NCBI GenBank assembly: GCA_052387905.1
Contig: JBQTIR010000023.1
Coordinates: forward strand, 1 to 34,100
Length of the DNA stretch: 34,100 bases
Direction of reading: 5' to 3'
Source: JBQTII01 sp052387905
Lineage (GTDB): Bacteria; Actinomycetota; Actinomycetes; Sporichthyales; Sporichthyaceae
Below, piece by piece: positions 1-8,289 of the stretch. The position numbers and the translations under genes are program-made. Numbering within the stretch: position 1 is the first letter of the stretch; the number at the start of each line of letters is the position of its first letter. The notes below the pieces were generated by a model, which did no database searches, was not told where the DNA came from, and worked only from the letters and a program-made list of their open reading frames with translations.

Positions 1-12
1 CACAACTGCACA

Positions 13-390
13 GGGGGTGATCGGTTTCGACTGCGGATGTCGTTGCAGGAGAAGCGGGCCGAGGACGCGGGGATGATCTCGTTAACCATGCCTCGCAAAA
101 AAATAAGCGCCAAGGTTTCTAACCAGCGCGATCTCGCTCTCGCCGCCTGACGGTAGAGCACTAGGAGATCTGTCAGCCCGGGGAGTGTCATCGACCCGGT
201 GTCTGGCATCAGCTAGATGACTTACGCACCTTCCCGGTCACGGGGAGGGTGCGGAAACCAAGCAGTGACTGAGCTCGTCGAGCGGCTTGTCTGTGTGACT
301 GCTCGGAGCTGAGAAACTCAACAGCAGACTGCGCCCGGAGAAGACCTGGATCGGTGCCGTAGGACGCGGGTTCAATTCCCGCCACCTCCA
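13..390 (+). ncRNA. ssrA: tmRNA (ssrA), one-piece
   Basis: This is transfer-messenger RNA, which rescues ribosomes stalled on broken mRNAs and tags the nascent peptide for proteolysis. The 5' end GGGGGTG (13-19) pairs with CACCTCC (383-389) as the acceptor stem, followed by discriminator A at 390; CCA is not encoded. The T-arm sequence GGTTCAATTCC lies just before the 3' strand, and the tRNA-like 5' part carries the usual GGTTTCGAC. The tag frame reads AKVSNQRDLALAA and ends at TGA 148-150, probably resuming at GCC 109-111. The ALAA ending is the ClpXP-type degron of this family. The exact resume codon is inferred. The partner smpB gene is not in the window. Confidence 0.96.
109..150 (+). other. 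tmRNA tag-peptide reading frame
   Basis: The frame encodes AKVSNQRDLALAA followed by TGA. The QRD..ALAA core resembles actinobacterial tags. The resume codon is assigned as GCC at 109; the preceding bases are AATAAGC. An in-frame start further upstream is not excluded. Confidence 0.8.
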
Positions 391-453
391 CTCGGGGGAG
401 AAGTGTGCTCGGTGCGCTCTGCGCACCTTCGCCTACTCGTTCCGGTGGTCACC

Positions 454-474
454 TTGGGGGGCGCAGCCCCCCAA
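454..474. repeat. GC-rich hairpin downstream of ssrA
   Basis: TTGGGGGGC (454-462) and GCCCCCCAA (466-474) form a perfect 9-bp stem with a GCA loop. Two weaker hairpins follow directly: GGGC/GCCC around 487-497 and GGACCC/GGGTCC around 500-517. There is no T-run. They may terminate or stabilise the tmRNA precursor. The rest of 391-593 shows no gene. Confidence 0.6.
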
Positions 475-593
475 ACCCCCAGCCCGGCGGGCTTCGCCCC
501 CGGACCCCCAGCGGGTCCGTGTGCGAGCCCGCTTTTGGCGTTAACCCACGCCCGTTGCTGTGGTCGCACCCCCTTGTTGTGGCCTGGGCACGC

Positions 594-630
594 AGAAGGC
601 GCCGGTTCCCCGCGGGGGCCGGCGCCTTCT
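594..630. terminator. bidirectional terminator between ssrA and the DivIVA-like gene
   Basis: AGAAGGCGCCGG (594-605) and CCGGCGCCTTCT (619-630) form a perfect 12-bp stem, extended by CCCC/GGGG inside the loop. It lies 20 bases beyond the stop codon of the minus-strand gene and downstream of ssrA, so it can end both transcripts. Confidence 0.8.
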
Positions 631-649
631 GGATGACGTGCGGTCGGGC

Positions 650-1510
650 TTACTTGGCGATCGCGCCGGAGAGGCTGGAGAGGGTCTCGCGGACGGTCGT
701 CAGCTGAGCGTTGATGCTGTCCCGACGGTGAGTCAGGGCGGCGAGCTCGCGCTCGGCGTCCTGCTGCAGCCGCTCGGCGCGGGCGGCGGTCTCGGTGACC
801 AGGTCGTGCGCCGCGGTCTTGGCGGCGTCGATCAGGGCCTTGGCCGCGCGCTGGGAATCCTCGGTCATCTTGGTCGCTTCGGCCTTCATCTGCTCGGCCA
901 GCTGCGCGGTCTCGACGAGGCGACGCTCCGCGGTCTCCTGACGGGCGATCATGTCGCGCTCGAACTGCTCGCGCTGCACGGTCAGCTTGGTCTCGATCTC
1001 GGTGGCGATCTGGGCGCCCTTGACGCGAGCCTTCTCCACCACGTCGCTGGTGCTGTTCACCATGGTGGTGGCCTGGGTGTTGGCTTCGCCGCGCATCCGC
1101 TCGGCCTCGGCGCGGGCCTGGCCGACCAGGCGCTCGCACGCCTCGCGAGCCTCGGCCTCACGGCGGTCGGTCTCTTCCTTGGTGCGGGCGAGCAACGCCT
1201 GCGCAGCCCCGCGGGCCCGCTCACGCTCGCGCTCGCCGGCGGCCTCGGAGTCGGCCTGGACCTTGCGCCCGTCCTCGTCGGCCTGACGCAGGATGCCCTC
1301 CAGGTTGCGGGCGAGGGTGACGTAGTAGGGCGCCTGCTCGCCGTTCGCGACGGCGCCGCGCAAGCGGCTCAACTCGCGCTCGAGCTCGGCGGCGCGCTTC
1401 TCGAAAGACATACGCTCCTCGGTCAGCGTGGCGACCTTGGCGTCGACCGCGGTCCGGTCGTAGCCCTTCATCGCAGTACCGAAGTGCGAAGCAGCCGGGT
1501 TCATGGCCAT
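650..1510 (-). CDS. DivIVA-like coiled-coil protein
   Basis: The 286-residue product is almost entirely long charged helix, rich in Glu, Arg, Ala and Lys with few prolines and no membrane segment. The N-terminus (FGTAMKGYDRTAVDAKVATL) looks like the short DivIVA N-terminal motif in which an F..x.GYD..eVD.fl segment precedes a coiled coil. The best parallels are the Streptomyces polar-growth or cytoskeletal coiled-coil proteins (Scy/FilP/DivIVA-domain group), which scaffold cell-wall growth at poles and septa. I chose ATG 1510 because AGGAT lies 9 bases upstream; ATG 1504 is the alternative. The gene is transcribed alone, towards ssrA. The family is fairly clear; the specific role is inferred. 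Confidence 0.75.
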   Translation of the reverse strand: MAMNPAASHFGTAMKGYDRTAVDAKVATLTEERMSFEKRAAELERELSRLRGAVANGEQAPYYVTLARNLEGILRQADEDGRKVQADSEAAGERERERARGAAQALLARTKEETDRREAEAREACERLVGQARAEAERMRGEANTQATTMVNSTSDVVEKARVKGAQIATEIETKLTVQREQFERDMIARQETAERRLVETAQLAEQMKAEATKMTEDSQRAAKALIDAAKTAAHDLVTETAARAERLQQDAERELAALTHRRDSINAQLTTVRETLSSLSGAIAK

Positions 1511-1932
1511 CGGGATCAGATCCTGTCGTCGGAGCGTCGGGTGACGTGGGCTGGATCGGTAAGTCAGCACCCACCGGCGGGTGGGAAACGCTGCCTTCTC
1601 GTTGACGACGATGATCGCTCAGATTGAGTTCGTTTCGGGAGTTCATGGGATTTTCCTGCGTCCCGGGACGAAAAATCATCCGACCGGCCCCCTGCATTGG
1701 TAGCCGTTTGTCCGATGGCAGACCAATCCTCTGCATTACCGCTTTCACGAGTCCATGCACCTTCTGTACCCCAATGCCCGAATTGCACCCATCCGTGCGT
1801 GCGTGGAAGGCTCGGCCTGGCTGCGGCAGTCCGCGGGGGCGGTGTGACCAGGCTCTGACCCATCAGGGCCGACCGCGCTCGCCCCAGCAGCGAAGACCTG
1901 CTGTGAGCACTGGTGGAGGGGAGCACCCGCAG
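1511..1932. promoter_or_regulatory. divergent intergenic region
   Basis: This stretch of 422 bases separates the DivIVA-like gene from the hydrolase gene. It includes a hairpin CCCACC/GGTGGG near 1570-1585 and a slightly AT-richer patch around 1663-1680. CCATGC (1753-1758) followed 19 bases later by CCGAAT (1778-1783) loosely resembles the mycobacterial SigK promoter, with a second CCATCC at 1789-1794. I see no convincing gene here. An in-frame extension of the hydrolase reading frame runs through it but lacks family similarity. Confidence 0.4.
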
Positions 1933-2625
1933 ATGGCCGAAGCAGATCTGCAGCCGTCCTTGGACCTGCGACTTGCCCCCGGCACGACCAGGGCTGTGGT
2001 GCTGGTGCTGTACGGCGGCCGAGCGGACTCCTACGACCGGTCGCGGGCGCGTCACCTCTCCGCGGTCCGCATGCGCCCCTTCGCCCGCGCCATCGCGCGC
2101 CGCAGCGGCGCTGACGGGGTCACCGTGGCGACCCTGCGTTACCGGGTCCGGGGGTGGAACGGCGCCGAGGCCTCCCCGGTTTCTGACGCGCGCTGGGCCC
2201 TGGCGGAGATCGCCGATCGCTTCGGTGCGGTCCCCGTCGTGCTGGTGGGGCACTCCATGGGCGGACGAACCGCGCTGCGGGTCGCCGACCACCCGGCAGT
2301 CGTCGGAGTGCTCGGCCTGGCGCCGTGGCTCCCCGAGGGCGAACCTCGGGTCCAGTTGGGCGCACGGCGCCTGCTGGTGGTGCACGGCACCGCGGACCGC
2401 TGGACCGACCCCCGCACCTCACGCGCCTATGTCGAACGGGCGGTGGCGGAGGGGACGCCGGCGCAGTACGTGGCGCTGCCCGGGCATGGCCATTTCATGC
2501 TGCGCGAGCGGGCTCGCTGGCGCCGCTTCGCGACCGACTTCACCGCCGAGGTTCTCGCCCCGTACCTGATGGCGTCCGGCGAAGGATCCTCCGAACCTGC
2601 GGGATCGGAGCACCACGGTGACTAG
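1933..2625 (+). CDS. alpha/beta-hydrolase fold protein
   Basis: The 230-residue protein has the nucleophile elbow GHSMGG (residues 106-111, Ser108), a likely acidic residue in HGTADRWTD (Asp155 or Asp159) and a C-terminal histidine in GHGHF (His187), which together give a serine-hydrolase triad. No signal peptide is visible. ATG 1933 was chosen because GGAGGGGAG (1915-1923) lies 9 bases upstream; GTG 1903 is in frame but would leave that site inside the gene. The stop codon overlaps the GTG start of the FAD oxidoreductase by 8 bases, so it is the first gene of the lipid-modification operon. The substrate is unknown; a lipid ester would fit the context. Confidence 0.8.
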   Translation: MAEADLQPSLDLRLAPGTTRAVVLVLYGGRADSYDRSRARHLSAVRMRPFARAIARRSGADGVTVATLRYRVRGWNGAEASPVSDARWALAEIADRFGAVPVVLVGHSMGGRTALRVADHPAVVGVLGLAPWLPEGEPRVQLGARRLLVVHGTADRWTDPRTSRAYVERAVAEGTPAQYVALPGHGHFMLRERARWRRFATDFTAEVLAPYLMASGEGSSEPAGSEHHGD

Positions 2626-3961
2626 CCCGCGCCGCCGCATCGCGGTGATCGGCGCCGGGGTCTCCGGCCTGACGGCAGCCTGGGTGCTCCAGCGCGATGC
2701 CGACGTCACCTTGTACGAGGCGGACGGCCGACTCGGCGGCCATGCCCACACCCACGACGTCCTGCGGCGCAGCGGCAGCACCGTCGCCGTCGATACCGGG
2801 TTCATCGTGCACAACGAGAAGACGTATCCGGTCCTGCTGCGCCTGTTCGCCGCGCTCGGCGTCGCGACCCAGCCGTCGGACATGTCCATGTCGGTGCGGT
2901 GCGACGGGTGCGGCCTGGAGTACGCCGGCGCCCGCGGCGTCCACGGGCTGTTCCCCCAGCCGGCGAACCTGCGCAACCGCGCGTATCTGCGGATGCTCGT
3001 CGAGGTCCCCAAGTTCCACCGGGCAGCCCACGCTGTTCTCGCTAGTGCCACCGGGGAGGAACGAGCGGGTGGGACCAGCGATGGCTCGAATACCGCGCTG
3101 CTCGCCACTGACGAAGGCGACGCCCGCGACGAGACGCTGGGGGAGTTCATCGCGCGGGGTAAGTACTCCGCGTACTTCGTCGCACACTTCCTCAAACCCG
3201 TCGTCGCCTGCGTGTGGTCCTGCGCCCCACAGACCGCCCTGGCCTACCCGGCCCGCTACCTGTTCTCGTTCCTCGACCACCACGGGATGTTGGCCGTGAC
3301 CGGGTCGCCCGAGTGGCGCACGGTGGTGGGCGGCTCGCGCAGCTACGTCGAGCGCGTCGGCAAGGATCTGAGCGCGGTGCACACCAGCACTCCGGTCCGC
3401 GCGCTGACCCGCACGGCCGACGGCGTCCAGATCCGAGATGACGGCGACCAGATCGCCTCCTTCGACGCCGCTGTCGTCGCGACCCACCCGCACCAGGCGC
3501 TCTCGCTGCTCACGGAGCCGACCCGCGCCGAACGCGAGGTGCTCGCAGCCATTGCCTATTCGACGAATCACACGGTGCTGCACACCGACACCAGGCCGCT
3601 GCCGCGCACGGCCGGAGCCCAGGCCTCCTGGAACTACCGGATGGCCGGCTGCGGGGACGCCGCCGACACCGACGCCGTGCTGGTCAGCTACGACATGAAC
3701 CGCCTGCAGGCGCTGCCCGGACCCGAGCGTTACGTGGTCAGCCTGAACTCCCCGGCGCTGGTCGACGAGGCGAAGGTCATCGCACGGATGGTCTACGAGC
3801 ACCCCATCTACACCCCCACCTCCGTAGCGGCGCAGCGCCGCCTGCCCGAACTCGACGACGACCGGGTGGCCTTCGCCGGGGCGTATCACGGCTGGGGATT
3901 CCACGAGGACGGCGCACGCTCCGGCCTGGCCGCGGCCCGTCGGCTCGGCGGCCACTGGTGA
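2618..3961 (+). CDS. FAD-dependent oxidoreductase (amine-oxidase-like, COG2907 type)
   Basis: The 447-residue flavoprotein starts with a Rossmann dinucleotide-binding motif, GAGVSG (residues 12-17), followed by an acidic ribose-binding residue in LYEADGRLGGHA. The C-terminal flavin-contact segment is GWGFHEDG (about 425-432). This family is annotated as NAD/FAD-binding amine-oxidase-like protein. Its genes travel with DUF1365, Cfa-like methyltransferases and DUF1295, as in M. tuberculosis Rv0449c-Rv0446c and in some proteobacterial stress-induced lipid operons. It probably oxidises, desaturates or reduces a modified acyl chain, but the reaction is not established from sequence. It starts with GTG inside the end of the upstream hydrolase and its stop overlaps the GTG of DUF1365 by four bases. 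Confidence 0.88.
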   Translation: MTSPRRRIAVIGAGVSGLTAAWVLQRDADVTLYEADGRLGGHAHTHDVLRRSGSTVAVDTGFIVHNEKTYPVLLRLFAALGVATQPSDMSMSVRCDGCGLEYAGARGVHGLFPQPANLRNRAYLRMLVEVPKFHRAAHAVLASATGEERAGGTSDGSNTALLATDEGDARDETLGEFIARGKYSAYFVAHFLKPVVACVWSCAPQTALAYPARYLFSFLDHHGMLAVTGSPEWRTVVGGSRSYVERVGKDLSAVHTSTPVRALTRTADGVQIRDDGDQIASFDAAVVATHPHQALSLLTEPTRAEREVLAAIAYSTNHTVLHTDTRPLPRTAGAQASWNYRMAGCGDAADTDAVLVSYDMNRLQALPGPERYVVSLNSPALVDEAKVIARMVYEHPIYTPTSVAAQRRLPELDDDRVAFAGAYHGWGFHEDGARSGLAAARRLGGHW

Positions 3962-4728
3962 TTGCACCAGCGTTGCTCCCCGCGCGCGCCCCGACCGATC
4001 GCTGGGGCGGCGCCGCGCTCTACGACACGGTCGTCGCCCACGTTCGGCACACCCCCGTCCGCAATGCGTTCCGCTACCGCAGCTACAGCTGGTTGGTCGA
4101 CCTGGACGACCTGCCGCGCATCCCGCGCCCGCTGCGCGCGTTGGCCCAGTTCCGGGCGCAGGACCACCTCGGTTCCCCCGGGGCGAGCCTGCGGGAGAAC
4201 CTCGACGCGTTCCTCGCGGCCCGGGGGGTGGACACCGGCGGCGGGCGGATCCTCATGCTCGCCAACGCCCGGGTGCTGGGTTACGTCTTCAACCCGCTGT
4301 CGGTCTACTGGTGCCACGACCCGGCGGGCACCCTGATGTGCGTCGTCGCCGAGGTTCACAACACCTATGGCGAACGTCACGCCTACCTGGTGCGCACCGA
4401 CGCCGACGGGCGGGCGAGCTTCGACAAGGAGTTTTACGTCTCCCCGTTCTACCCCGTCGACGGCCATTACCGGATGTCGCTGCCTCGCCCGGACGCCCAG
4501 GTGCGGATCGCGATCGAGTTGCATCGAGGCGAGGCCAAGCCCTTCGTCGCGACCGTCCGAGGGCGTCGCCGGGCGGCCGGGACCCGCGCCCTGCTGAGCT
4601 CGGCAATTCGGGTGCCCTGGGTGACCTTTACGGTGGCCGTTCAGATCCGAATACAGGGCGTTCGCCTGTGGGCGCGGCGGGTTCCCGTCGTTCCGAGGCC
4701 TAAGCATCGCCGCCAACCGGAGGTATAG
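3958..4728 (+). CDS. DUF1365 family protein
   Basis: The 256-residue protein shows the conserved DUF1365 blocks: RYRSYSWLVDLDDLP (39-53), LGYVFNPLSVYWCH (107-120), EVHNTYGERHAYL (132-144) and KEFYVSPFYPVDGHY (157-171). The biochemical function of the family is unknown. The repeated pairing with Cfa-type methyltransferases and the flavoprotein suggests a partner or lipid-handling role in acyl-chain modification. The GTG start overlaps the preceding stop as GTGA, so translation is coupled. A basic C-terminus (PRPKHRRQ) ends two bases before the next gene. Confidence 0.9.
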   Translation: MIAPALLPARAPTDRWGGAALYDTVVAHVRHTPVRNAFRYRSYSWLVDLDDLPRIPRPLRALAQFRAQDHLGSPGASLRENLDAFLAARGVDTGGGRILMLANARVLGYVFNPLSVYWCHDPAGTLMCVVAEVHNTYGERHAYLVRTDADGRASFDKEFYVSPFYPVDGHYRMSLPRPDAQVRIAIELHRGEAKPFVATVRGRRRAAGTRALLSSAIRVPWVTFTVAVQIRIQGVRLWARRVPVVPRPKHRRQPEV

Positions 4729-4730
4729 AA

Positions 4731-6020
4731 GTGGCGCTCACACTTCCCCGTCGCACCAGCTACGACGCCGGTGTCGACGCTGCCCTCTGGCCGGCCATTG
4801 CGGCACTGCCGCCCGGCGGCATGCGCGCCAAGATCGCCCGGCGCCTGTTCGAGCGGGTCGCGGGCAAGCTGCCGCTGCAGATCCTGACCCCGAACGGGCG
4901 CAACCTCGGTCGCGGGGACCGCTCGACGCCGGTCATGCAGCTGGTCCGCCCCGGCGCGTTCTACCGCCGGGTCGGCAACAGTGGCTTGATCGGGTTCGGC
5001 GAGGCCTACATGGCCGGGGACTGGACCACCGATGACCTCGCCGAGGTGCTGACGGTCTTCTGCAGCCGGATGTCGACCTTGGTGCCCCCGGTCCTGCAGC
5101 GCCTGCGGGACCTGGCCGTTCACCGGCACCCGCACAGCGAGAAGGGCACCGCGGAGAACGCGCAGCGCAACATCGCGCGGCACTACGACCTGTCCAACGA
5201 CCTGTTCACCTTGTTTCTCGACGAGACGATGACCTACTCCTCGGCGCTGTTCGGACCGGGCGACGGCTCGGTGGCCCTCGCCGCGGACGCCGAATGGGAC
5301 GACCTCGCCGACGCCCAACGGCACAAGGTCGACCGACTGCTGGACGCCGCGGGGGTCGGGCCGGGCAGCCGGGTGCTGGAGATCGGAACCGGCTGGGGCG
5401 AGCTCGCGCTGCGCGCGGCCGGCCGCGGCGCGACGGTGCGCTCGATCACCCTGTCCGAGGAACAACGCACCCTCGCCCTTGCGCGGGTTGCCGCCGCCGG
5501 GCTGTCGGACCTGGTCACGATCGACCTGTGTGACTACCGCTCAGTGCAGGGCACCTACGACGCGGTCGTGTCGGTGGAGATGATCGAGGCCGTCGGCTTC
5601 GAGTTCTGGCCGACGTACTTCGCGACGCTGGACCGCGTGCTCGCCCCGGGCGGCCGCGTCGGCCTGCAGGCGATCACGATGCCGCACGACCGGATGCTGG
5701 CCAGCCGGGACACCTACACCTGGATCCACAAGTACATCTTCCCGGGCGGATTGCTGCCCTCGGTCCAGGCGGTGGAGCAGGCGGTCGCCGAGCACACCTC
5801 GCTCACGGTGGTCGGGCGGCACGGGTTCGGCCTGCACTACGCCGACACGCTGCGGCTGTGGCGGGAACGTTTCACCTCCCGCGCCGCCGAGGTCGAGGCC
5901 CTTGGTGGGTTCGACGCCACCTTCCGCGCCATGTGGACCTTCTACCTCGCCTACTCCGAGGCCGGTTTCCGTAGCCGCTATCTCGACGTCTACCAGTTCG
6001 TGCTCCAGAAGGGCGAGTAG
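4731..6020 (+). CDS. ufaA1: Cfa/UfaA1-type phospholipid acyl-chain methyltransferase
   Basis: This 429-residue protein of the cyclopropane-fatty-acid synthase superfamily transfers a methyl group from S-adenosylmethionine to a double bond of an unsaturated phospholipid chain. Landmarks are HYDLSND (151-157), TYSSALF (168-174), SAM motif VLEIGTGWG (215-223), SVEMIEAVG (281-289) and KYIFPGG (334-340). The cysteine of E. coli Cfa (YSCAYW) is serine here, and the usual LHTI histidine block reads LQAIT. These are the features I expect in UfaA1/TmsB-like enzymes, which make 10-methylene or methyl-branched chains rather than cyclopropanes. It starts with GTG 4731 behind GGAGG (4719-4723). The family is certain; the product is inferred. 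Confidence 0.88.
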   Translation: MALTLPRRTSYDAGVDAALWPAIAALPPGGMRAKIARRLFERVAGKLPLQILTPNGRNLGRGDRSTPVMQLVRPGAFYRRVGNSGLIGFGEAYMAGDWTTDDLAEVLTVFCSRMSTLVPPVLQRLRDLAVHRHPHSEKGTAENAQRNIARHYDLSNDLFTLFLDETMTYSSALFGPGDGSVALAADAEWDDLADAQRHKVDRLLDAAGVGPGSRVLEIGTGWGELALRAAGRGATVRSITLSEEQRTLALARVAAAGLSDLVTIDLCDYRSVQGTYDAVVSVEMIEAVGFEFWPTYFATLDRVLAPGGRVGLQAITMPHDRMLASRDTYTWIHKYIFPGGLLPSVQAVEQAVAEHTSLTVVGRHGFGLHYADTLRLWRERFTSRAAEVEALGGFDATFRAMWTFYLAYSEAGFRSRYLDVYQFVLQKGE

Positions 6021-6026
6021 CAGGTC

Positions 6027-7319
6027 ATGGGTCTCCTTGGGGGAAACGCCGCCGGACAACTGGCGAAGCTGGTCGAGCCGATCTTCGGTGGCACGCTGCC
6101 GATCCGGATCCGAGCCTGGGACGGTAGCGAGGTCGGCCCGGCCGACGCGCCGGCCGTGATCATCCGCTCCCGCAAGGCGCTGCGCCGGCTGTTGTGGAGC
6201 CCCGGAGAGCTTGGGCTCGCCCAGGCTTACATCACCGGTGAGATCGACGTCGAGGGCGACCTGACGGAGGGCCTGACTTTGGTATGGGCCGCGATTCGCG
6301 AGCGTAACCTGACGGCCCCGAAGCTGACGAAGTCTCAGCTGGCGGCAGCGGCGGGAACGGCGATCAAGCTCGGTGCCATCGGCCCGAAGCCCGCGACACC
6401 GGTCTCGCAGGCCAAGCTCACCGGCGTGCTGCACACCAAGCTGCGCGACCGGGCGGCGATTTCGCACCACTACGACCTGAGCAACGACTTCTACAAGCTG
6501 CTGCTCGACGACGTGCACCTGGCGTACTCCTGCGCCTACTACACCTCGGACGCCCCGGACTACACGCTCGAGGACGCCCAGCGCGACAAGCTCGACCTGA
6601 TCTGCCGCAAGCTCGACCTCAAGCCCGGATCGCGCCTGCTCGACATCGGCTGTGGCTGGGGCTCGCTCTCGCTGCACGCCGCGCAGTACTACGGCGCCCG
6701 CGTCATCGGCGTCACGCTCTCGCGGGAGCAGCAGGACTTCGTGCTCGCCAAGGTCGCCGAGCGTGGCCTGACCGGCCAGGTCGAGATCCGCCTGCAGGAC
6801 TACCGCGAGGTGCCCGAGACCGGCTTCGATGCGGTCACTTCGATCGAGATGGGCGAGCACGTCGGCGCCGAGAACTATCCGACGTTCACCGGCGTCATCC
6901 ACAAAGCGCTCCGGGTCGGCGGCCGGGCCTTGATCCAGCAGATGTCCCGGCGCGACCGCCCGGGTGGCGGTGCGTTCATCGAGTGCTACATCGCCCCGGA
7001 CATGCACATGCGCCCGGTCGGGGAGACCGTCGCCCTGATCGAGGACGCTCACCTCGAGGTGCGCGACGTCCATGCGATGCGCGAGCACTACGTCTGGACC
7101 GTGCGGGCCTGGTTGGAGACGTTGGAGAAGAACTGGGACGCCGTCGTCGCCCTCGTCGGCGAGGAGGTCGCCCGCGTCTGGCGCCTGTACATGGTCGGCG
7201 GCGCATTGGTCTTCGAGGAGGGCCGGATGGGTGTCGACCAGATCCTGGCGGTCAAGCGCGCTCCCGATGGGGTCGCCGGCATGCCCAAGGTGCGCGACGA
7301 CGGCTTTCACGTCCGCTGA
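6027..7319 (+). CDS. second Cfa-type SAM-dependent methyltransferase
   Basis: The 430-residue product is a second cyclopropane-fatty-acid-synthase-like enzyme, directly downstream of the first (6-base gap). It carries HHYDLSND (147-154), the Cys-containing YSCAYY (167-172), SAM motif LLDIGCGWG (204-212) and SIEMGEHVG (272-280). It differs from the first copy by keeping the cysteine and by having YIAPDM where classical Cfa has YIFPNG. About 140 residues precede the catalytic core, as in Cfa. It is too divergent from its neighbour to be a recent duplication, so the two probably act on different substrates or at different steps. The ribosome-binding site is weak (CAGGTC), suggesting reinitiation from the upstream gene. 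Confidence 0.87.
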   Translation: MGLLGGNAAGQLAKLVEPIFGGTLPIRIRAWDGSEVGPADAPAVIIRSRKALRRLLWSPGELGLAQAYITGEIDVEGDLTEGLTLVWAAIRERNLTAPKLTKSQLAAAAGTAIKLGAIGPKPATPVSQAKLTGVLHTKLRDRAAISHHYDLSNDFYKLLLDDVHLAYSCAYYTSDAPDYTLEDAQRDKLDLICRKLDLKPGSRLLDIGCGWGSLSLHAAQYYGARVIGVTLSREQQDFVLAKVAERGLTGQVEIRLQDYREVPETGFDAVTSIEMGEHVGAENYPTFTGVIHKALRVGGRALIQQMSRRDRPGGGAFIECYIAPDMHMRPVGETVALIEDAHLEVRDVHAMREHYVWTVRAWLETLEKNWDAVVALVGEEVARVWRLYMVGGALVFEEGRMGVDQILAVKRAPDGVAGMPKVRDDGFHVR

Positions 7320-7328
7320 AGGCCCAGC

Positions 7329-7380
7329 GTCCGAAGAAGCGGCAGCAATAGCGACCGCTGCTTCGGACGTCCGGGGTTTT
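7329..7380 (+). terminator. hairpin terminator or attenuator after the methyltransferases
   Basis: GTCCGAAGAAGCGG (7329-7342) pairs with CCGCTGCTTCGGAC (7355-7368) with one mismatch, and TTTT follows at 7377-7380. It separates the two methyltransferase genes from DUF1295. Confidence 0.75.
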
Positions 7381-7413
7381 CGCCTCGGCCGCGCGCTCTG
7401 AGAGGCTGACGGG

Positions 7414-8289
7414 ATGGAGTCCTTCGACGGCAGCGGCTTCGCTGGCGGTCTGCTCGCCTGCGCCCTCGGCCTGGTCGTACTGCTCGGCGCGACCTTCGCG
7501 CTGGCGAAGAAGCTGGGCAAGCACAGCGTCGTCGACGTCGCCTGGGGGCTCGGCTTCGTCACCGTCGCCCTGATCACCTACGTCATGGCGGGCGACTCCG
7601 GCCCCGAGACGCGGCAGCTACTGATCACCGGCATGGTGGTGATCTGGGGCACGCGGCTGGCCTGGCACATCGGCCGGCGCAACGCCGGGCACGGCGAGGA
7701 CCCGCGGTATGAGGCCCTGCTTGCCAAAGTGTCGCCGGAGAAGCGCAATGCCTACGCGCTGCGCATGATCTACGGGCTGCAAGGACTGTTGATCCTGTTT
7801 ATCTCCCTCCCGATCCAGGTCGCGCAGTATTACGACGCCCACCCGTCGGGCGTCGTTGAGCGCTCCGCCGACGGTGGAGTGATGGTGGTGCTGAAGGATG
7901 ACTGGCCCGGCTGGATCGCTGCGGTCGGCGTCGCTGTGTGGGCGATCGGGCTGTTCTTCGAGGCGGTCGGGGACTACCAGCTCAAGGAGTTCAAGGCTGA
8001 CCCGGCCAACAAGGGCAAGATCATGGACCGCGGGCTGTGGCGCTACACCCGGCACCCGAACTACTTCGGCGACGCCTGCGTGTGGACCGGGCTCTACCTC
8101 GTCGCCGCCGAGACCGGGGTCGGGGCGTTCACGATCCTGTCCCCGGTGGTGATGATCTTGTTCCTGACCAAGGGCAGCGGAGCCGCGCTGACCGAGAAGC
8201 GGATGGCCGGGCGCCCCGGGATGGCCGACTACGTCGCCCGCACCTCCGGCTTCTTCCCGCTGCCCCCGCGCAAGGCCGGACGTGGCTGA
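7414..8289 (+). CDS. DUF1295 membrane protein (steroid 5-alpha-reductase-like)
   Basis: The 291-residue integral membrane protein has hydrophobic segments at about 10-30, 41-60, 68-85, 117-137, 165-185 and 222-252. The C-terminal motif GLWRYTRHPNYFGD (207-220) is the signature shared by DUF1295, steroid 5-alpha reductases and isoprenylcysteine methyltransferase-like proteins, where it binds NADPH or SAM. Rv0446c of the mycobacterial ufaA1 cluster is the same family. A reductase or methyl-transfer role on the modified lipid is plausible but unproven. The gene lies beyond a terminator-like hairpin, so it may have its own promoter or be expressed by read-through. Its stop overlaps the GTG start of the next gene by 8 bases. 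Confidence 0.88.
   Translation: MESFDGSGFAGGLLACALGLVVLLGATFALAKKLGKHSVVDVAWGLGFVTVALITYVMAGDSGPETRQLLITGMVVIWGTRLAWHIGRRNAGHGEDPRYEALLAKVSPEKRNAYALRMIYGLQGLLILFISLPIQVAQYYDAHPSGVVERSADGGVMVVLKDDWPGWIAAVGVAVWAIGLFFEAVGDYQLKEFKADPANKGKIMDRGLWRYTRHPNYFGDACVWTGLYLVAAETGVGAFTILSPVVMILFLTKGSGAALTEKRMAGRPGMADYVARTSGFFPLPPRKAGRG

Noticed and set aside
350..600. Integration site of a genomic island at the 3' end of ssrA
   Set aside because: ssrA ends are common attachment sites, but no integrase or duplicated 3' end is seen and the next genes look like core chromosome.
560..1627. 355-codon plus-strand frame opposite the DivIVA-like gene
   Set aside because: Leu/Gly-rich shadow of a coiled-coil gene; it also crosses the terminator at 594-630.
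2540..3967. 475-codon minus-strand frame opposite the FAD oxidoreductase
   Set aside because: Antisense shadow of a well-supported gene; no recognisable motifs.
5541..7577. 678-codon open frame on the minus strand across the two methyltransferase genes
   Set aside because: It lies antisense to clear Cfa-type genes, has no family similarity and is rich in Arg, Gly, Asp and Val in the manner of a shadow frame of GC-rich DNA.
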